From IMG/VR virus record IMGVR_UViG_3300002052_000213, positions 1-64,000 of that record: a stretch of DNA of 64,000 nt. One strand, 5' to 3'. Each line of letters begins with the position of its first letter. Within the stretch, counting starts at the first letter, position 1. Positions 27,909-36,684 of the stretch are shown here, one piece after another. This DNA is from a virus. The notes under the pieces were generated by a model that had not been told where the DNA came from, ran no database searches, and worked only from the letters and a program-made list of their open reading frames with translations. The translations under genes were made by a program, and so were the position numbers.

Positions 27909-28600
27909 TTTTCTTGTGTCTCCAACCAACTCTTAATTAATTTAAGTTTGCTTTCCTTTAATTCTCTATCTAAGTCTTCATCTTTACCTTTTATTTCCTT
28001 TTCTATAGCTTTTCTTTCCTTCATTTTTTCTTCCACATATAATTGTAATATAGATTCTCCTACAATATCCTTTATAGTTAAATCTTTCTTTTTTGGTTTC
28101 TTGATTTCTGGTATTTCTATAAACTTTTCTTCATCTGGTTTATATTTTTTAAAATACCATTTAGCATCAGATCCTCTAGCAAATAGATAATCTCCTTTTA
28201 TTTTATTTCCATTAAATCTAAATATTTTCAAAGTTGGATTATTTTCTATAAGACTTACTTCACCATAATCTATAACATCAATTGTAGAAGACATATCTCC
28301 TACTTTACGTTTTAAATTATTTCCTTCTTTAATAAACCATTTCTCAGGTTCATAAGATAATTTTGGTAACACTAAAGAACTATCATTTTCTAATATATCA
28401 CTCCATAAATTAAACTCTAGTAACTGATCTGGTGCTATTCTTATCCTCAAATCCCAATGAGGTTGTTTTTCTTCTAGAGTATGCTTATGATATACAAATT
28501 CTAATTTATCTAATTCTTCAGAAGATAATTTATTAATATAATCAGGTATATCATTCTCTAATTTCTTAGAAGTGTCAATCATGTCTTCAGTTATCTTCAT
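27905..28600 (-). CDS. LigD-type 3'-phosphoesterase domain protein
   Basis: 231 residues from the ATG at 28600 (GAGGAG seven bases before). Residues about 35-150 match the phosphoesterase domain of bacterial/archaeal LigD: FVYHKH with His, then PHWDLRIR with His, Asp and Arg, and late KIKGDYLFARGS followed by WYFKKY. In LigD this domain trims 3' ends during end joining. The C-terminus is a Lys/Glu-rich helix. It overlaps the ligase-like gene, suggesting they work together. The LigD match is by motif, not by search. Confidence 0.65.
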   Translation of the reverse strand: MKITEDMIDTSKKLENDIPDYINKLSSEELDKLEFVYHKHTLEEKQPHWDLRIRIAPDQLLEFNLWSDILENDSSLVLPKLSYEPEKWFIKEGNNLKRKVGDMSSTIDVIDYGEVSLIENNPTLKIFRFNGNKIKGDYLFARGSDAKWYFKKYKPDEEKFIEIPEIKKPKKKDLTIKDIVGESILQLYVEEKMKERKAIEKEIKGKDEDLDRELKESKLKLIKSWLETQEK

Positions 28601-30215
28601 AATCTTCTCCTCTATTACTAGATTGTCCTTCATAATAATAACCTTTTAGGTAATGACATTTAAATATATTTGCTAAATCACATGATATTGGAAATTCTAT
28701 ATTTTCTTTACTTAAATTACACCAAGATTCTCTATAATATGGACATGTTTCTAACTGTAGAGATTCTATAAATTTAATATTTGTTAATTTACTCCATTCT
28801 TCAGTTTTATTATTAGCAATTTTAATAGGATATTTACTATCTGCTACTTTAGCTATCATATTTTTTGATATTTTATATAACTCAGTAACATTAGATGTTA
28901 ATAGATTAGGAGATTCACAAGCACAGGAACTACGTACATAATGTAAGAATCTAGAATTTTCAGGTATTACATCAGGTATTTTATTCCATCTCTCATAATA
29001 ACCTTTATTGTTTAAAGATTCTCCATCTAAATATAAGATATCATGTACATGAAATACCATACAATTTTCTTGTTCTGGAGATATCTTTTCTAAGATATCT
29101 TTATGAAGTTCTTCACAAATAGATGATTTCATTTTTGCTGACTTTACTATTTTTTTATTACAGTTATATAATACCATTTCAGAATCTAATATAAAATTAT
29201 GATCTATACCCATCAATTCATTAATTACATTAGGTATTAAAGAAGAAATATCTCTTTCATCTTCACAGAATATTCCTATTTTATCTCCTTCTTTATGAAT
29301 AGTAAATCTTTTGCCTTTATAATCATTTTGTATTATTATTCCTCTATCCAAATATTTACTAGCCCATACTTTATAGAAAGTGTTATAATTTGAAAATTCA
29401 TTCTTATTACCAGTTTTAGTTTTTAGTACATCAAATTTCATAAATGGTTTAATCTCAAAAATTTTAGGCTCTTCTATACTTTGTTCCTGTTTAGAAGTTT
29501 TAAATAATCCATGTTGAAACAAAGGAATATTATCTCCTTTATATATTCCATTAGGATCAAATATTACATTTATCATGTTAGATAACCAAGAAGGTTCTAT
29601 ACTTTTTATAGCATATATGACTCTAGGATCTACTTCTCTTTTAAATATTAAATCTATTCCTCTAATTTTAGATGTTTTTCCTTTGTTTACTATATCTCCA
29701 CTTATATATGCTTCCCAAGGTTCTCCTTTAATTGCTACTGAAGAAGGAAAAGATTTCAGTACTTCTTCTAGAGTTACATATTCTCCTAATGGTTCTTCGA
29801 TATAAGAATCTACTTCATCAATGTCAAAATGTGGATATCCTCTATTTTCTAATTCTTCTTTAACTTTTATGTGTATATCATACATTTTATTAGCATGAGA
29901 GTATGCATGTAATATAATTAATTCGTCTAGAGTTGCTTCTTCAGTATTTTTCTTAGTTCCAAATACTTTAGGAATTATAGCTTCTATAGCTATTGAATCC
30001 ATTAATTCTTGTAACATATGATGACTAATAGGTTTAGTTTCGTCTATTCCTCTTTTTCTAATAGTAGCATAAAATACACTCCATCCACCTTGACATCCTC
30101 TAATAGAAGTTCCATCTGTAAATTTTCTAGTTACTTTCTTAGGATTTCTTGCACAATATTTCGGATTATTTACCATACTTCTAGCCATATTTTTGAATGA
30201 AGCATGTATTGGCAT
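28587..30215 (-). CDS. Inactive-looking ATP-ligase-fold protein with a nucleotidyltransferase-like segment
   Basis: 542 residues. About 240-430 follow the ATP-dependent ligase pattern: a motif I region reading QNDYKGKRFTIH, then ILDSEMVLY (motif III) and HVHDILYLDGESL (motif IV). In active ligases motif I is E-x-K-Y-D-G-x-R with the catalytic Lys; here K and D are exchanged (DYKG), so adenylation is doubtful. Around 160-190, YISGDIVNKGKTS and GIDLIF recall a small nucleotidyltransferase. The C-terminus holds a Cys cluster. Coupled to the LigD-type phosphoesterase in a virion operon. Confidence 0.6.
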   Translation of the reverse strand: MPIHASFKNMARSMVNNPKYCARNPKKVTRKFTDGTSIRGCQGGWSVFYATIRKRGIDETKPISHHMLQELMDSIAIEAIIPKVFGTKKNTEEATLDELIILHAYSHANKMYDIHIKVKEELENRGYPHFDIDEVDSYIEEPLGEYVTLEEVLKSFPSSVAIKGEPWEAYISGDIVNKGKTSKIRGIDLIFKREVDPRVIYAIKSIEPSWLSNMINVIFDPNGIYKGDNIPLFQHGLFKTSKQEQSIEEPKIFEIKPFMKFDVLKTKTGNKNEFSNYNTFYKVWASKYLDRGIIIQNDYKGKRFTIHKEGDKIGIFCEDERDISSLIPNVINELMGIDHNFILDSEMVLYNCNKKIVKSAKMKSSICEELHKDILEKISPEQENCMVFHVHDILYLDGESLNNKGYYERWNKIPDVIPENSRFLHYVRSSCACESPNLLTSNVTELYKISKNMIAKVADSKYPIKIANNKTEEWSKLTNIKFIESLQLETCPYYRESWCNLSKENIEFPISCDLANIFKCHYLKGYYYEGQSSNRGEDYEDN

Positions 30216-30545
30216 TTATCCTACTTCCTCTATGATGTCTACCCAAAATGGAGTCCAAGTAGTTATTGCTCCAGGTTCAATTACTTCTATATCACCTATA
30301 TACTTTCCTACTTTATCAGTATCTCCATCCTCTAAGGTATATCTAATAGTTCCAGAAGTAGAATAAATATTACATGTATTATCAATAGTTAAAGTACTTT
30401 CACCATACTTCTTAAGGTGAATAGTTACTGTAGTAGCATTTGTTAAATCGTATAATGTTTCACTATCACTCTCATATAGAACAAATTCTAAATATTGACC
30501 ATAATCTCCCTGTACTATAGTAGCTTCAGTAATCATTTCTACCAT
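30216..30545 (-). CDS. BppU-like Ig domain protein
   Basis: 109 residues. TEATIVQGDYGQYLEFVLYE, then VTIHLKKYG, IRYTLEDGDT and GKYIGDIEV follow the N-terminal domain of phage baseplate upper proteins, an Ig-like fold. It may connect fibres to the virion. It starts two bases behind the preceding stop. Confidence 0.55.
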   Translation of the reverse strand: MVEMITEATIVQGDYGQYLEFVLYESDSETLYDLTNATTVTIHLKKYGESTLTIDNTCNIYSTSGTIRYTLEDGDTDKVGKYIGDIEVIEPGAITTWTPFWVDIIEEVG

Positions 30546-30547
30546 TA

Positions 30548-31195
30548 TTATACCTTCTTTTTAATATATTTATCTAGAAGTATTTTAGTATTATGTAAGT
30601 TAACTTTGAGTTTGTCATTTCCTAATGGTATATTTAGAGTTTTTTTAACATTACTATTATAATACGTTATATTCTCAATTTTAAGCATATAATTAGGATT
30701 TCCCATATTTCCTATATATGTTTCACTAGTAGTCCAACCACTTATATAATTTCTCTTAAGGAAATATGTTATTGTCCAAGTTTTTTTAGCTAATCCGAAA
30801 TAATTTAATTCTTCTGTGATAAATGCATATCCTTCAAAATGTCTTCTCCAAGAATAATATTCACCAAATTTAGTATAAAGTCTTACTCCTAGATAAGCCC
30901 TTTTAGGAAATTCAAATGGACCTATTGTACATGTATTTTGTAAATTCTCCTCTCCTACAGTGCTTTTGTAAACAACTGCAACTGGTTCTCCATCAGTAAT
31001 TTCTGTTTCAGTAATAGCATCAATATCGTAAATAAATACTCTTATTCCTAGATAAACTGTTAAATAACCATACTGTGTATGTGCACTATATAATTGATCA
31101 TGATTACTTATATCTAGAAGATATTTACCCCAAGTAGAAAAATCATGTAATTCACCTGTAAAGTATCTAGTTTCAGAATTAGTTTCTTCTACCAT
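30548..31195 (-). CDS. Hypothetical virion-operon protein
   Basis: 215 residues; the ATG at 31195 is preceded by GTGATC, part of the archaeal ribosome site, so I prefer it to the GTG at 31204. The protein is beta-rich and aromatic (GEYYSWRRHFEGYAF, TWTITYFLKRNYISG) with a basic C-terminus. No family is recognised. The location suggests a minor virion protein. Confidence 0.6.
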   Translation of the reverse strand: MVEETNSETRYFTGELHDFSTWGKYLLDISNHDQLYSAHTQYGYLTVYLGIRVFIYDIDAITETEITDGEPVAVVYKSTVGEENLQNTCTIGPFEFPKRAYLGVRLYTKFGEYYSWRRHFEGYAFITEELNYFGLAKKTWTITYFLKRNYISGWTTSETYIGNMGNPNYMLKIENITYYNSNVKKTLNIPLGNDKLKVNLHNTKILLDKYIKKKV

Positions 31196-31221
31196 TTTGA
31201 TCACTTATATTTAAGTTTAAG

Positions 31222-31233
31222 TTATTTATATAC
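31222..31233 (-). promoter_or_regulatory. Possible TATA box
   Basis: GTATATAAATAA on the minus strand, about 30 bases before the ATG at 31195. It overlaps the end of the upstream gene. Confidence 0.35.
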
Positions 31234-31912
31234 TTTTTAACTTTAATATATTTTTTATAAATGGAGGAAGACGTATTCCAGAACCAATTCTTATATAATC
31301 AATATGTTCTTCGGAATATGAATCAGTATATATTACTATTTTACCATCATTAGAAGTTAATGGAAGTAGTAAATTATAGCTCCATATCTTTACTCCATTT
31401 CTATATATAGTAGTAACATCATTGTCACTATCTATTATAAAAGACCAAATATAGAATTTTGTTGTATCTGTATTGATGTAAAAATTAATAAAACTTCCTC
31501 CAGAAATTATAACAGATATACGATCAGAATATATTCTAATCGAAATAGTATGTACGCCATTATTGAATATGAAAGCTATATGTTTTGATATATTAATAAT
31601 GTCGCATTTGAACTTACTTTCTACGGTATAAAGATTTGGTAATCCACCAGTAATAACTTTTTCTCTTGCAACATAGTCTCCATCTGTATATTGATGTAGT
31701 TGACCTACTGGATCTATTTCTGATATTCCACTCCCTTCTGGAAAAGATGATTTAATCCAATTTCCTAATGAATTCCAATTCTCATTAAGTAAATCCCAAT
31801 TCTTGTCTACATTCTTAAATGTTGTTTTACTCTTTAATTGATTTTCTTTAAGTTTTAATTTTAATTGATTTTCATTAAGTTTTAATTTTAAGATATCAGT
31901 AACATTACTCAT
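31226..31912 (-). CDS. Concanavalin-like virion protein with a repeated N-terminal helix
   Basis: 228 residues from the ATG at 31912, preceded by GTGATT. The start holds repeats of LKLNENQLK and LKLKENQLK, perhaps a coiled coil. Residues about 70-215 resemble a LamG/concanavalin lectin fold (YTVESKFKCDI, FYIWSFIIDSDNDVTTIYRNG, DYIRIGSG). Probably a sugar-binding virion part. Confidence 0.5.
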   Translation of the reverse strand: MSNVTDILKLKLNENQLKLKLKENQLKSKTTFKNVDKNWDLLNENWNSLGNWIKSSFPEGSGISEIDPVGQLHQYTDGDYVAREKVITGGLPNLYTVESKFKCDIINISKHIAFIFNNGVHTISIRIYSDRISVIISGGSFINFYINTDTTKFYIWSFIIDSDNDVTTIYRNGVKIWSYNLLLPLTSNDGKIVIYTDSYSEEHIDYIRIGSGIRLPPFIKNILKLKSI

Positions 31913-31958
31913 TTTAATCACTAATATCTACCTAAAATATATTTAATATTCTTTTCTA

Positions 31959-32813
31959 TTACATATATCCTAGATATCTAAGACGTTCCATAATCTTATC
32001 TTTTTGTTTTCTTCCTTCTCTCTCTCCACCAGATGAAACATTTATTTCATATTGAAAATCATCTATTGTTGTAGCTTTACTTTCTATTGGAGTAGTACAT
32101 TGCATACATCCTAAACTTCTAAATCTTAGACCATCTTTAGAGAAATATAAAGGATTAACTGGAACATCATATGTTTTAATATATTCCCAAATATCTAATT
32201 CGGTCCAATGTAATATTGGATGTACTCTTACATGCTCACAATCTTTACCAAAATCTGATTGATATAGTTCCCATAGTTCAGGTTCTACTAAAGACACTAA
32301 AGGAGCATCTCCTTCTTTAAGTTCTTCTTTAGTCTTCTCTCTAACTACTTTCCATTCCCACATATGTGTTCTTGGGCTAAAATAATGTTCTTTACTTCTT
32401 ACTCCTAATTCATCCCATCTTATACCTAAAATAGCAGCATCATAATGTTCTTTCTGAAATAATTCCTTTAATGCCATAGTTTTTCTACACATACAACAAT
32501 TAAATATTCCATCCTCACTTTCTAAATCTATTTCCTTACAATCTTCTTTCTTAGCTATCTTTAGTGGTATATGCCACCCAGAGGATATCATATCTCTGAA
32601 CTTATACATTTGAGGAAATAATTTACCTGTATCTATATGTACTATATCAAATGGTATTTCATAAAACATATTAAATATCATATGTAACAATACTGTACTA
32701 TCTTTACCAGTACTCCATAACATACATGGTTTCTTGAATCTAGCTTTAGCTTCTCTTAGAATAAATTCTGTTTTACTTATTAAACTTTTTAAATCTCTAT
32801 AGTAATATTTCAT
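31959..32813 (-). CDS. cysD: CysD-like PP-loop ATP sulfurylase/PAPS-reductase family protein
   Basis: 284 residues. The PP-loop MLWSTGKDSTVLLHM, HIDTGKLFPQMYKFRD, the ending RFRSLGCMQCTTPIESKATT and EREGR follow CysD, the catalytic subunit of sulfate adenylyltransferase, along nearly the whole length; the family also contains PAPS reductases. CysD makes APS from ATP and sulfate. The GTPase partner CysN, APS kinase and a sulfotransferase are not visible in the window, so it may use host partners or do another nucleotide reaction. It is last in the sugar cassette. Confidence 0.75.
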   Translation of the reverse strand: MKYYYRDLKSLISKTEFILREAKARFKKPCMLWSTGKDSTVLLHMIFNMFYEIPFDIVHIDTGKLFPQMYKFRDMISSGWHIPLKIAKKEDCKEIDLESEDGIFNCCMCRKTMALKELFQKEHYDAAILGIRWDELGVRSKEHYFSPRTHMWEWKVVREKTKEELKEGDAPLVSLVEPELWELYQSDFGKDCEHVRVHPILHWTELDIWEYIKTYDVPVNPLYFSKDGLRFRSLGCMQCTTPIESKATTIDDFQYEINVSSGGEREGRKQKDKIMERLRYLGYM

Positions 32814-33612
32814 TTAACTCAACTTCTTTTACTATAATATTTCCTTCATATTCGTATGATATAGCTACTTTATTTCTTCTTCCGAAACATGGATATGCTG
32901 ATATAACGAAATCTTTAGTTCTTATAACTTTATCCATATTTAAAATATTAAAGATATTATCACTAGACAATATTCCTTCTCCTTGAAAAGTTAATGGATG
33001 AGAACTCCATATTGGAACATGTAAAGTTTCTTCATCAAAATGTTTCCCTATTGGAAACTTATATTTTTTTAAATCTGTCTTTGAACCATGATCTGAAGTA
33101 ATTACAATATTATCAAATATTTCTCTATATTTTTCTATAATAGGATTAATTTCTCCATAACAGAATTTAAGTTCTTCTTCATATGTTTTATGAATGAAAT
33201 GATGTTTACTCATTACAAAATGTCCTCCTCTTAGATGAATAAATATAATTAATGATTCTTCATTTACAGTAACATTAATGTCCTTTTCTATTTGTTTTAT
33301 AATTTCTTTTTTAGATGTATTTACATTAATTTTACTTAAAATTGGAAGGAAAGAATATTTTTTACTAATTTTATAATCATCAAAGATAGTTCTATAGGTA
33401 TGAAAACACATTCCAGCTCTCCATATTTTTCCTTTATCTTTAATAGAATATAAAAGAAGTTCAGGAGTTGTTAATCCAGTTATCATTGAAAATATAGATG
33501 GAAGAGTCCAATTACAATTAGCTATACATTCATATTTATAAAAATCTTTAAAATTTAAAATGTGCGAATAAGAATAATTAACAGCATCTAAAACAACAAA
33601 TAAAGTTCTCAT
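32797..33612 (-). CDS. Alkaline-phosphatase-superfamily protein (first of three)
   Basis: 271 residues from the ATG at 33612, which overlaps the FkbM stop as ATGA and has GGGAG before it. LFVVLDAVNY holds the first metal Asp, CNWTLPSIFSMITGL the nucleophile site, and IVITSDHGS the late metal ligands. The nucleophile is Thr, not the Cys/Ser in CxPxR that sulfatases convert to formylglycine, so phosphotransferase or phosphodiesterase activity is more likely. It may add or remove a phosphate-linked group on a glycan. Confidence 0.65.
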   Translation of the reverse strand: MRTLFVVLDAVNYSYSHILNFKDFYKYECIANCNWTLPSIFSMITGLTTPELLLYSIKDKGKIWRAGMCFHTYRTIFDDYKISKKYSFLPILSKINVNTSKKEIIKQIEKDINVTVNEESLIIFIHLRGGHFVMSKHHFIHKTYEEELKFCYGEINPIIEKYREIFDNIVITSDHGSKTDLKKYKFPIGKHFDEETLHVPIWSSHPLTFQGEGILSSDNIFNILNMDKVIRTKDFVISAYPCFGRRNKVAISYEYEGNIIVKEVELNEILL

Positions 33613-34238
33613 TTTTTCTCCCAATATGGTCCAATATTAGTAAACCCTTCTTTATTTAATATTTTAGTACATACTCCCTTTGCTCCACTATGCCAAGAAA
33701 TAAATAATTTCATTTGAGGATTATTTCTTAACAAATTTATCATTCCTGGTATAGCATATCTTTCTGCTCCTTGAATATCTAGTTTAATTAAATCTAAACG
33801 ATCTTTAATTATTTCATCTAGTGCTATTACTCTATATTTACTCCAAGGAGGATATGTTCTACCTGGAGGTGTAGAATGTTGTAAATCAGATAATCCAAGA
33901 CACAATGGTATTACATTTTTAAATCCATTAATAAAGGTAGCAATCATTAACCTAGTAAAATGTTTATAATATGGTTCAAAAGCATATACTATTCCTGTAT
34001 TTTCCATTTTCTTAGCAGCTAAGAATGCATAATATCCAGTTTGTGATCCACCATCTACCACTATCATATCCTTCTCTACTACACCTTTCCAAGATTCTGA
34101 TTGTCTATTTTCCCATCTACCTGAATTTGCTATTGATTTTTCACTTGATCCTTTACTAGTTTTAGAGAAGCAATATTTAATTCCAAAGTGTTCTATTATT
34201 TCATAATCATCTAGAATTGTATTTGAAATTTTATTCAT
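33609..34238 (-). CDS. FkbM-family methyltransferase
   Basis: 209 residues. MIVVDGGSQTGYYAFLAAKK is the SAM-binding loop, followed by YAFEPYYKHF, VIALDEI and LIKLDIQGAERYAIPG, the sequence of the FkbM family, which O-methylates sugars and small molecules. It overlaps both neighbours and probably methylates a sugar built by this cassette. Confidence 0.8.
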   Translation of the reverse strand: MNKISNTILDDYEIIEHFGIKYCFSKTSKGSSEKSIANSGRWENRQSESWKGVVEKDMIVVDGGSQTGYYAFLAAKKMENTGIVYAFEPYYKHFTRLMIATFINGFKNVIPLCLGLSDLQHSTPPGRTYPPWSKYRVIALDEIIKDRLDLIKLDIQGAERYAIPGMINLLRNNPQMKLFISWHSGAKGVCTKILNKEGFTNIGPYWEKK

Positions 34239-35004
34239 TTAAATCAACTTCTAACCAAGGAATTTCCAATAGAGTTCTATATTGATGCAAATCTGGTCCA
34301 TGACCTACATAACCATTCTCTTCAGGAAATCCTAATGCTTCTCCATGATCTGAGCTTATTACTACTTTCTTATTCTTAGGAATTTCTTTTAATAAATTCT
34401 TAACTTCGTCTAATATCAATATCACATTGCTGATATATCCTTCTCTACATTCATCTATGCTTAAATTTCCTCTTTTAACATAATCCCACATTATTCCCTG
34501 AAATCTCTTTCTTTCATCTATATTCATTTCCTGTAAATGTTTCTTTTCTTTGTTTTCTGTCCATTCTAAAAGAAGTCCCCTTCCTTTATTTCCTTGTGGA
34601 TGTTCTAACCAAGGAAAGTGAGGTTGTAAATAATGAATTATTATTCTTTTATCTGGATATTTTTTAATTGTATTTATACCTATTCTAGTTATAGTATCTG
34701 GTCTTACTCCATTTAACTCTTCATCCCATCCTATATCCCAAGCATCTACAATAGTAAAGAAATGCTCTCTATTTATTTTACTTAATTTAAAATTCGTAAC
34801 CATAGGATTTCCAGATACATATATTAATTCAGGGTATGGTTTAGTGAAGTTATCTCTTAACCACATCCAAGTTCCAGTATTAAGAGATTCTACTTTCTTT
34901 AATTTGCCTTTAATATTATTAAACATCTCAAATACGTCATATCTCATAGCATCTAACAATATTAAAATATCCCATTTCTCTTTCATAACTTTTATTTTTT
35001 TCAT
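34231..35004 (-). CDS. Alkaline-phosphatase-superfamily protein (second of three)
   Basis: 257 residues. ILLDAMRYDVFEMF is the N-terminal metal site, IIHYLQPHFPWLEH the middle, VVISSDHGEALG and GHGPD the C-terminal site. It is a clear paralogue of the gene at 39244. A Thr in the TGTWMWLRDNF region is the likely nucleophile. The ATG overlaps the preceding stop as ATGA. Similar proteins occur in archaeal surface-polysaccharide clusters. Confidence 0.7.
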   Translation of the reverse strand: MKKIKVMKEKWDILILLDAMRYDVFEMFNNIKGKLKKVESLNTGTWMWLRDNFTKPYPELIYVSGNPMVTNFKLSKINREHFFTIVDAWDIGWDEELNGVRPDTITRIGINTIKKYPDKRIIIHYLQPHFPWLEHPQGNKGRGLLLEWTENKEKKHLQEMNIDERKRFQGIMWDYVKRGNLSIDECREGYISNVILILDEVKNLLKEIPKNKKVVISSDHGEALGFPEENGYVGHGPDLHQYRTLLEIPWLEVDLNE

Positions 35005-35567
35005 TTTAACATACCTATTTTAGTTTCCAATTCTTTTATAATATTTTTTACTTTATTTAAATTTTTAGATAATATAGTTATTCCATGCCTCTTACTATAA
35101 GAAGTAAATTCATATTTATATATATTAGAAAATAATTCAATTGCCTTTAATTCTTTAGGGTTTATAGTTGTATTTTTCATCACTATAAACCCATCTTCTT
35201 TAAGAAGATTATGTATAAGTGTTAATTGTTTAAAGTAATGAGATTTATCTGAATTTAGATCTAAATCAACAAAGCACATATCTACTTGAATATCTAAATT
35301 AGGAAGAACATCTAAATCATATCCTTCTATAAATTTCCAATGTGGATGATTTTTATATCTTACAATAAATTGTTTTCCTCTTCCATTATCTATACTATAT
35401 AATATTCCCTCTAACCCTAATAACATAATCCTTGTTGATCTACCAATACCTATTCCTAATTCTAAAATAGTACCATTTCCTATAGATTTAGCTAGTTCAT
35501 ATAATAGAATACCATGTTCATGTAAATAATCTCCACCTATTCTACGAATTTTATTATAAATTTCCAT
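35001..35567 (-). CDS. Class I SAM-dependent methyltransferase
   Basis: 188 residues with ILELGIGIGRSTRIML (SAM loop), LYSIDNGRGKQF, DMCFVDLDLN and a TLIHNLLKEDGFIVMKN strand, a Methyltransf_24-like arrangement. The substrate is probably a sugar or sugar nucleotide because of the neighbours. It overlaps the aminotransferase gene. Confidence 0.75.
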   Translation of the reverse strand: MEIYNKIRRIGGDYLHEHGILLYELAKSIGNGTILELGIGIGRSTRIMLLGLEGILYSIDNGRGKQFIVRYKNHPHWKFIEGYDLDVLPNLDIQVDMCFVDLDLNSDKSHYFKQLTLIHNLLKEDGFIVMKNTTINPKELKAIELFSNIYKYEFTSYSKRHGITILSKNLNKVKNIIKELETKIGMLK

Positions 35568-36684
35568 TATCCCACTTCTTTACAGTTTTAATAATATAAT
35601 GAACATCTTCATTAGTTAAATCTTGATGAATAGGAATATGCATAATATTTTTTTCTGTTCTTTCAGTATTTAATAAATCCTTTCTTATTGGACCAAATAT
35701 GGACCATTTATCATTCCTATGATAAAGTTGACTAACTTCTATATTGCTTTTCTTCATATATTTAGCAAAGTTATTTCTAGCCCATACATGAATTGGGAAT
35801 ATCCAATAATTAGAAGTTTTATTCTGAGAATAATCTAATAAATGTACATTTCCTAAGAAGGATAATTCTTCAATATATCTTTCAGCAATTTCTTGTCTTC
35901 TTTTATATACTTCATCAAAATATTTTAAAGATTCTATCCCAAATGTAGCTGTAATGTCATTCATGTTATATTTATATCCTAAATTATAGATATCTTTAGG
36001 AAATGTTCCTAAGTCTGTACTTACTCTATCTTTTTTATTTATACCAAACCATGAAAGAGTTTCTAGAAAATGTTTGATAAAGATATCATCTGTAACTACT
36101 GCTCCACCATCTCCACATGTAATAATCTTTACTACTTGAAATGAGAAGCATACAAATTCATTTTTATAAAAGTTACCAATATATCTATTCTCAAATTTAG
36201 ATCCTAAAGCTTGTGCTGCATCTTCTATAAGTACCAAATTATTTCTAATAGCTATTTTATGAAGTTCCCATAAATCACATGGATAACCAGCATAATGTAC
36301 ACACATTATTGCTTTAGTTTTATCTGTTATTCTATGTTCTATATCTTTAGGATCTATATTTAATGTTTCATATTTTATATCAGCAAATACTGGTTTAGCA
36401 TTTTGTTCTAATATGGAAGTGTTAGTAGCTTCCATAGTCCAAGGAGTAGTTATTACTTCATCTCCTACTCCTACTCCTGCTACTGCTAAAGATAATCTTA
36501 AAGCACTAGTGCATGAATTAGTAAGAATTAAATAAGGAAATCTAAATTTATCTTCTAGTAATTCAGTAAAAAGTTTAGCCTTTTCTCCTGTGTTTAGCCA
36601 TCCACTATCTATAGTTTTCTTTACTTCCTCACTAGCTTCTTTTGGGATGAATGGCGAGAACAATCTTATAGTATCTTTATGCAT
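35554..36684 (-). CDS. DegT/DnrJ/EryC1-family sugar aminotransferase
   Basis: 376 residues, full length for the family. NSCTSALRLSLAVAGVGVGD, DEVITTPWTMEATNTS, LIEDAAQALGSKF and the PLP-lysine region FSFQVVKIITCGDGG are all present. These PLP enzymes convert a keto group of a nucleotide sugar to an amino group. The substrate could come from the epimerase/dehydratase in the same cassette. Confidence 0.9.
   Translation of the reverse strand: MHKDTIRLFSPFIPKEASEEVKKTIDSGWLNTGEKAKLFTELLEDKFRFPYLILTNSCTSALRLSLAVAGVGVGDEVITTPWTMEATNTSILEQNAKPVFADIKYETLNIDPKDIEHRITDKTKAIMCVHYAGYPCDLWELHKIAIRNNLVLIEDAAQALGSKFENRYIGNFYKNEFVCFSFQVVKIITCGDGGAVVTDDIFIKHFLETLSWFGINKKDRVSTDLGTFPKDIYNLGYKYNMNDITATFGIESLKYFDEVYKRRQEIAERYIEELSFLGNVHLLDYSQNKTSNYWIFPIHVWARNNFAKYMKKSNIEVSQLYHRNDKWSIFGPIRKDLLNTERTEKNIMHIPIHQDLTNEDVHYIIKTVKKWDNGNL

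Noticed and set aside
31959-32813. Simple PAPS reductase (CysH)
   Set aside because: The C-terminal GCMQCTTPIESKATT and EREGR parts follow CysD more closely than CysH, which ends in an ECG(I/L)H motif not seen here.
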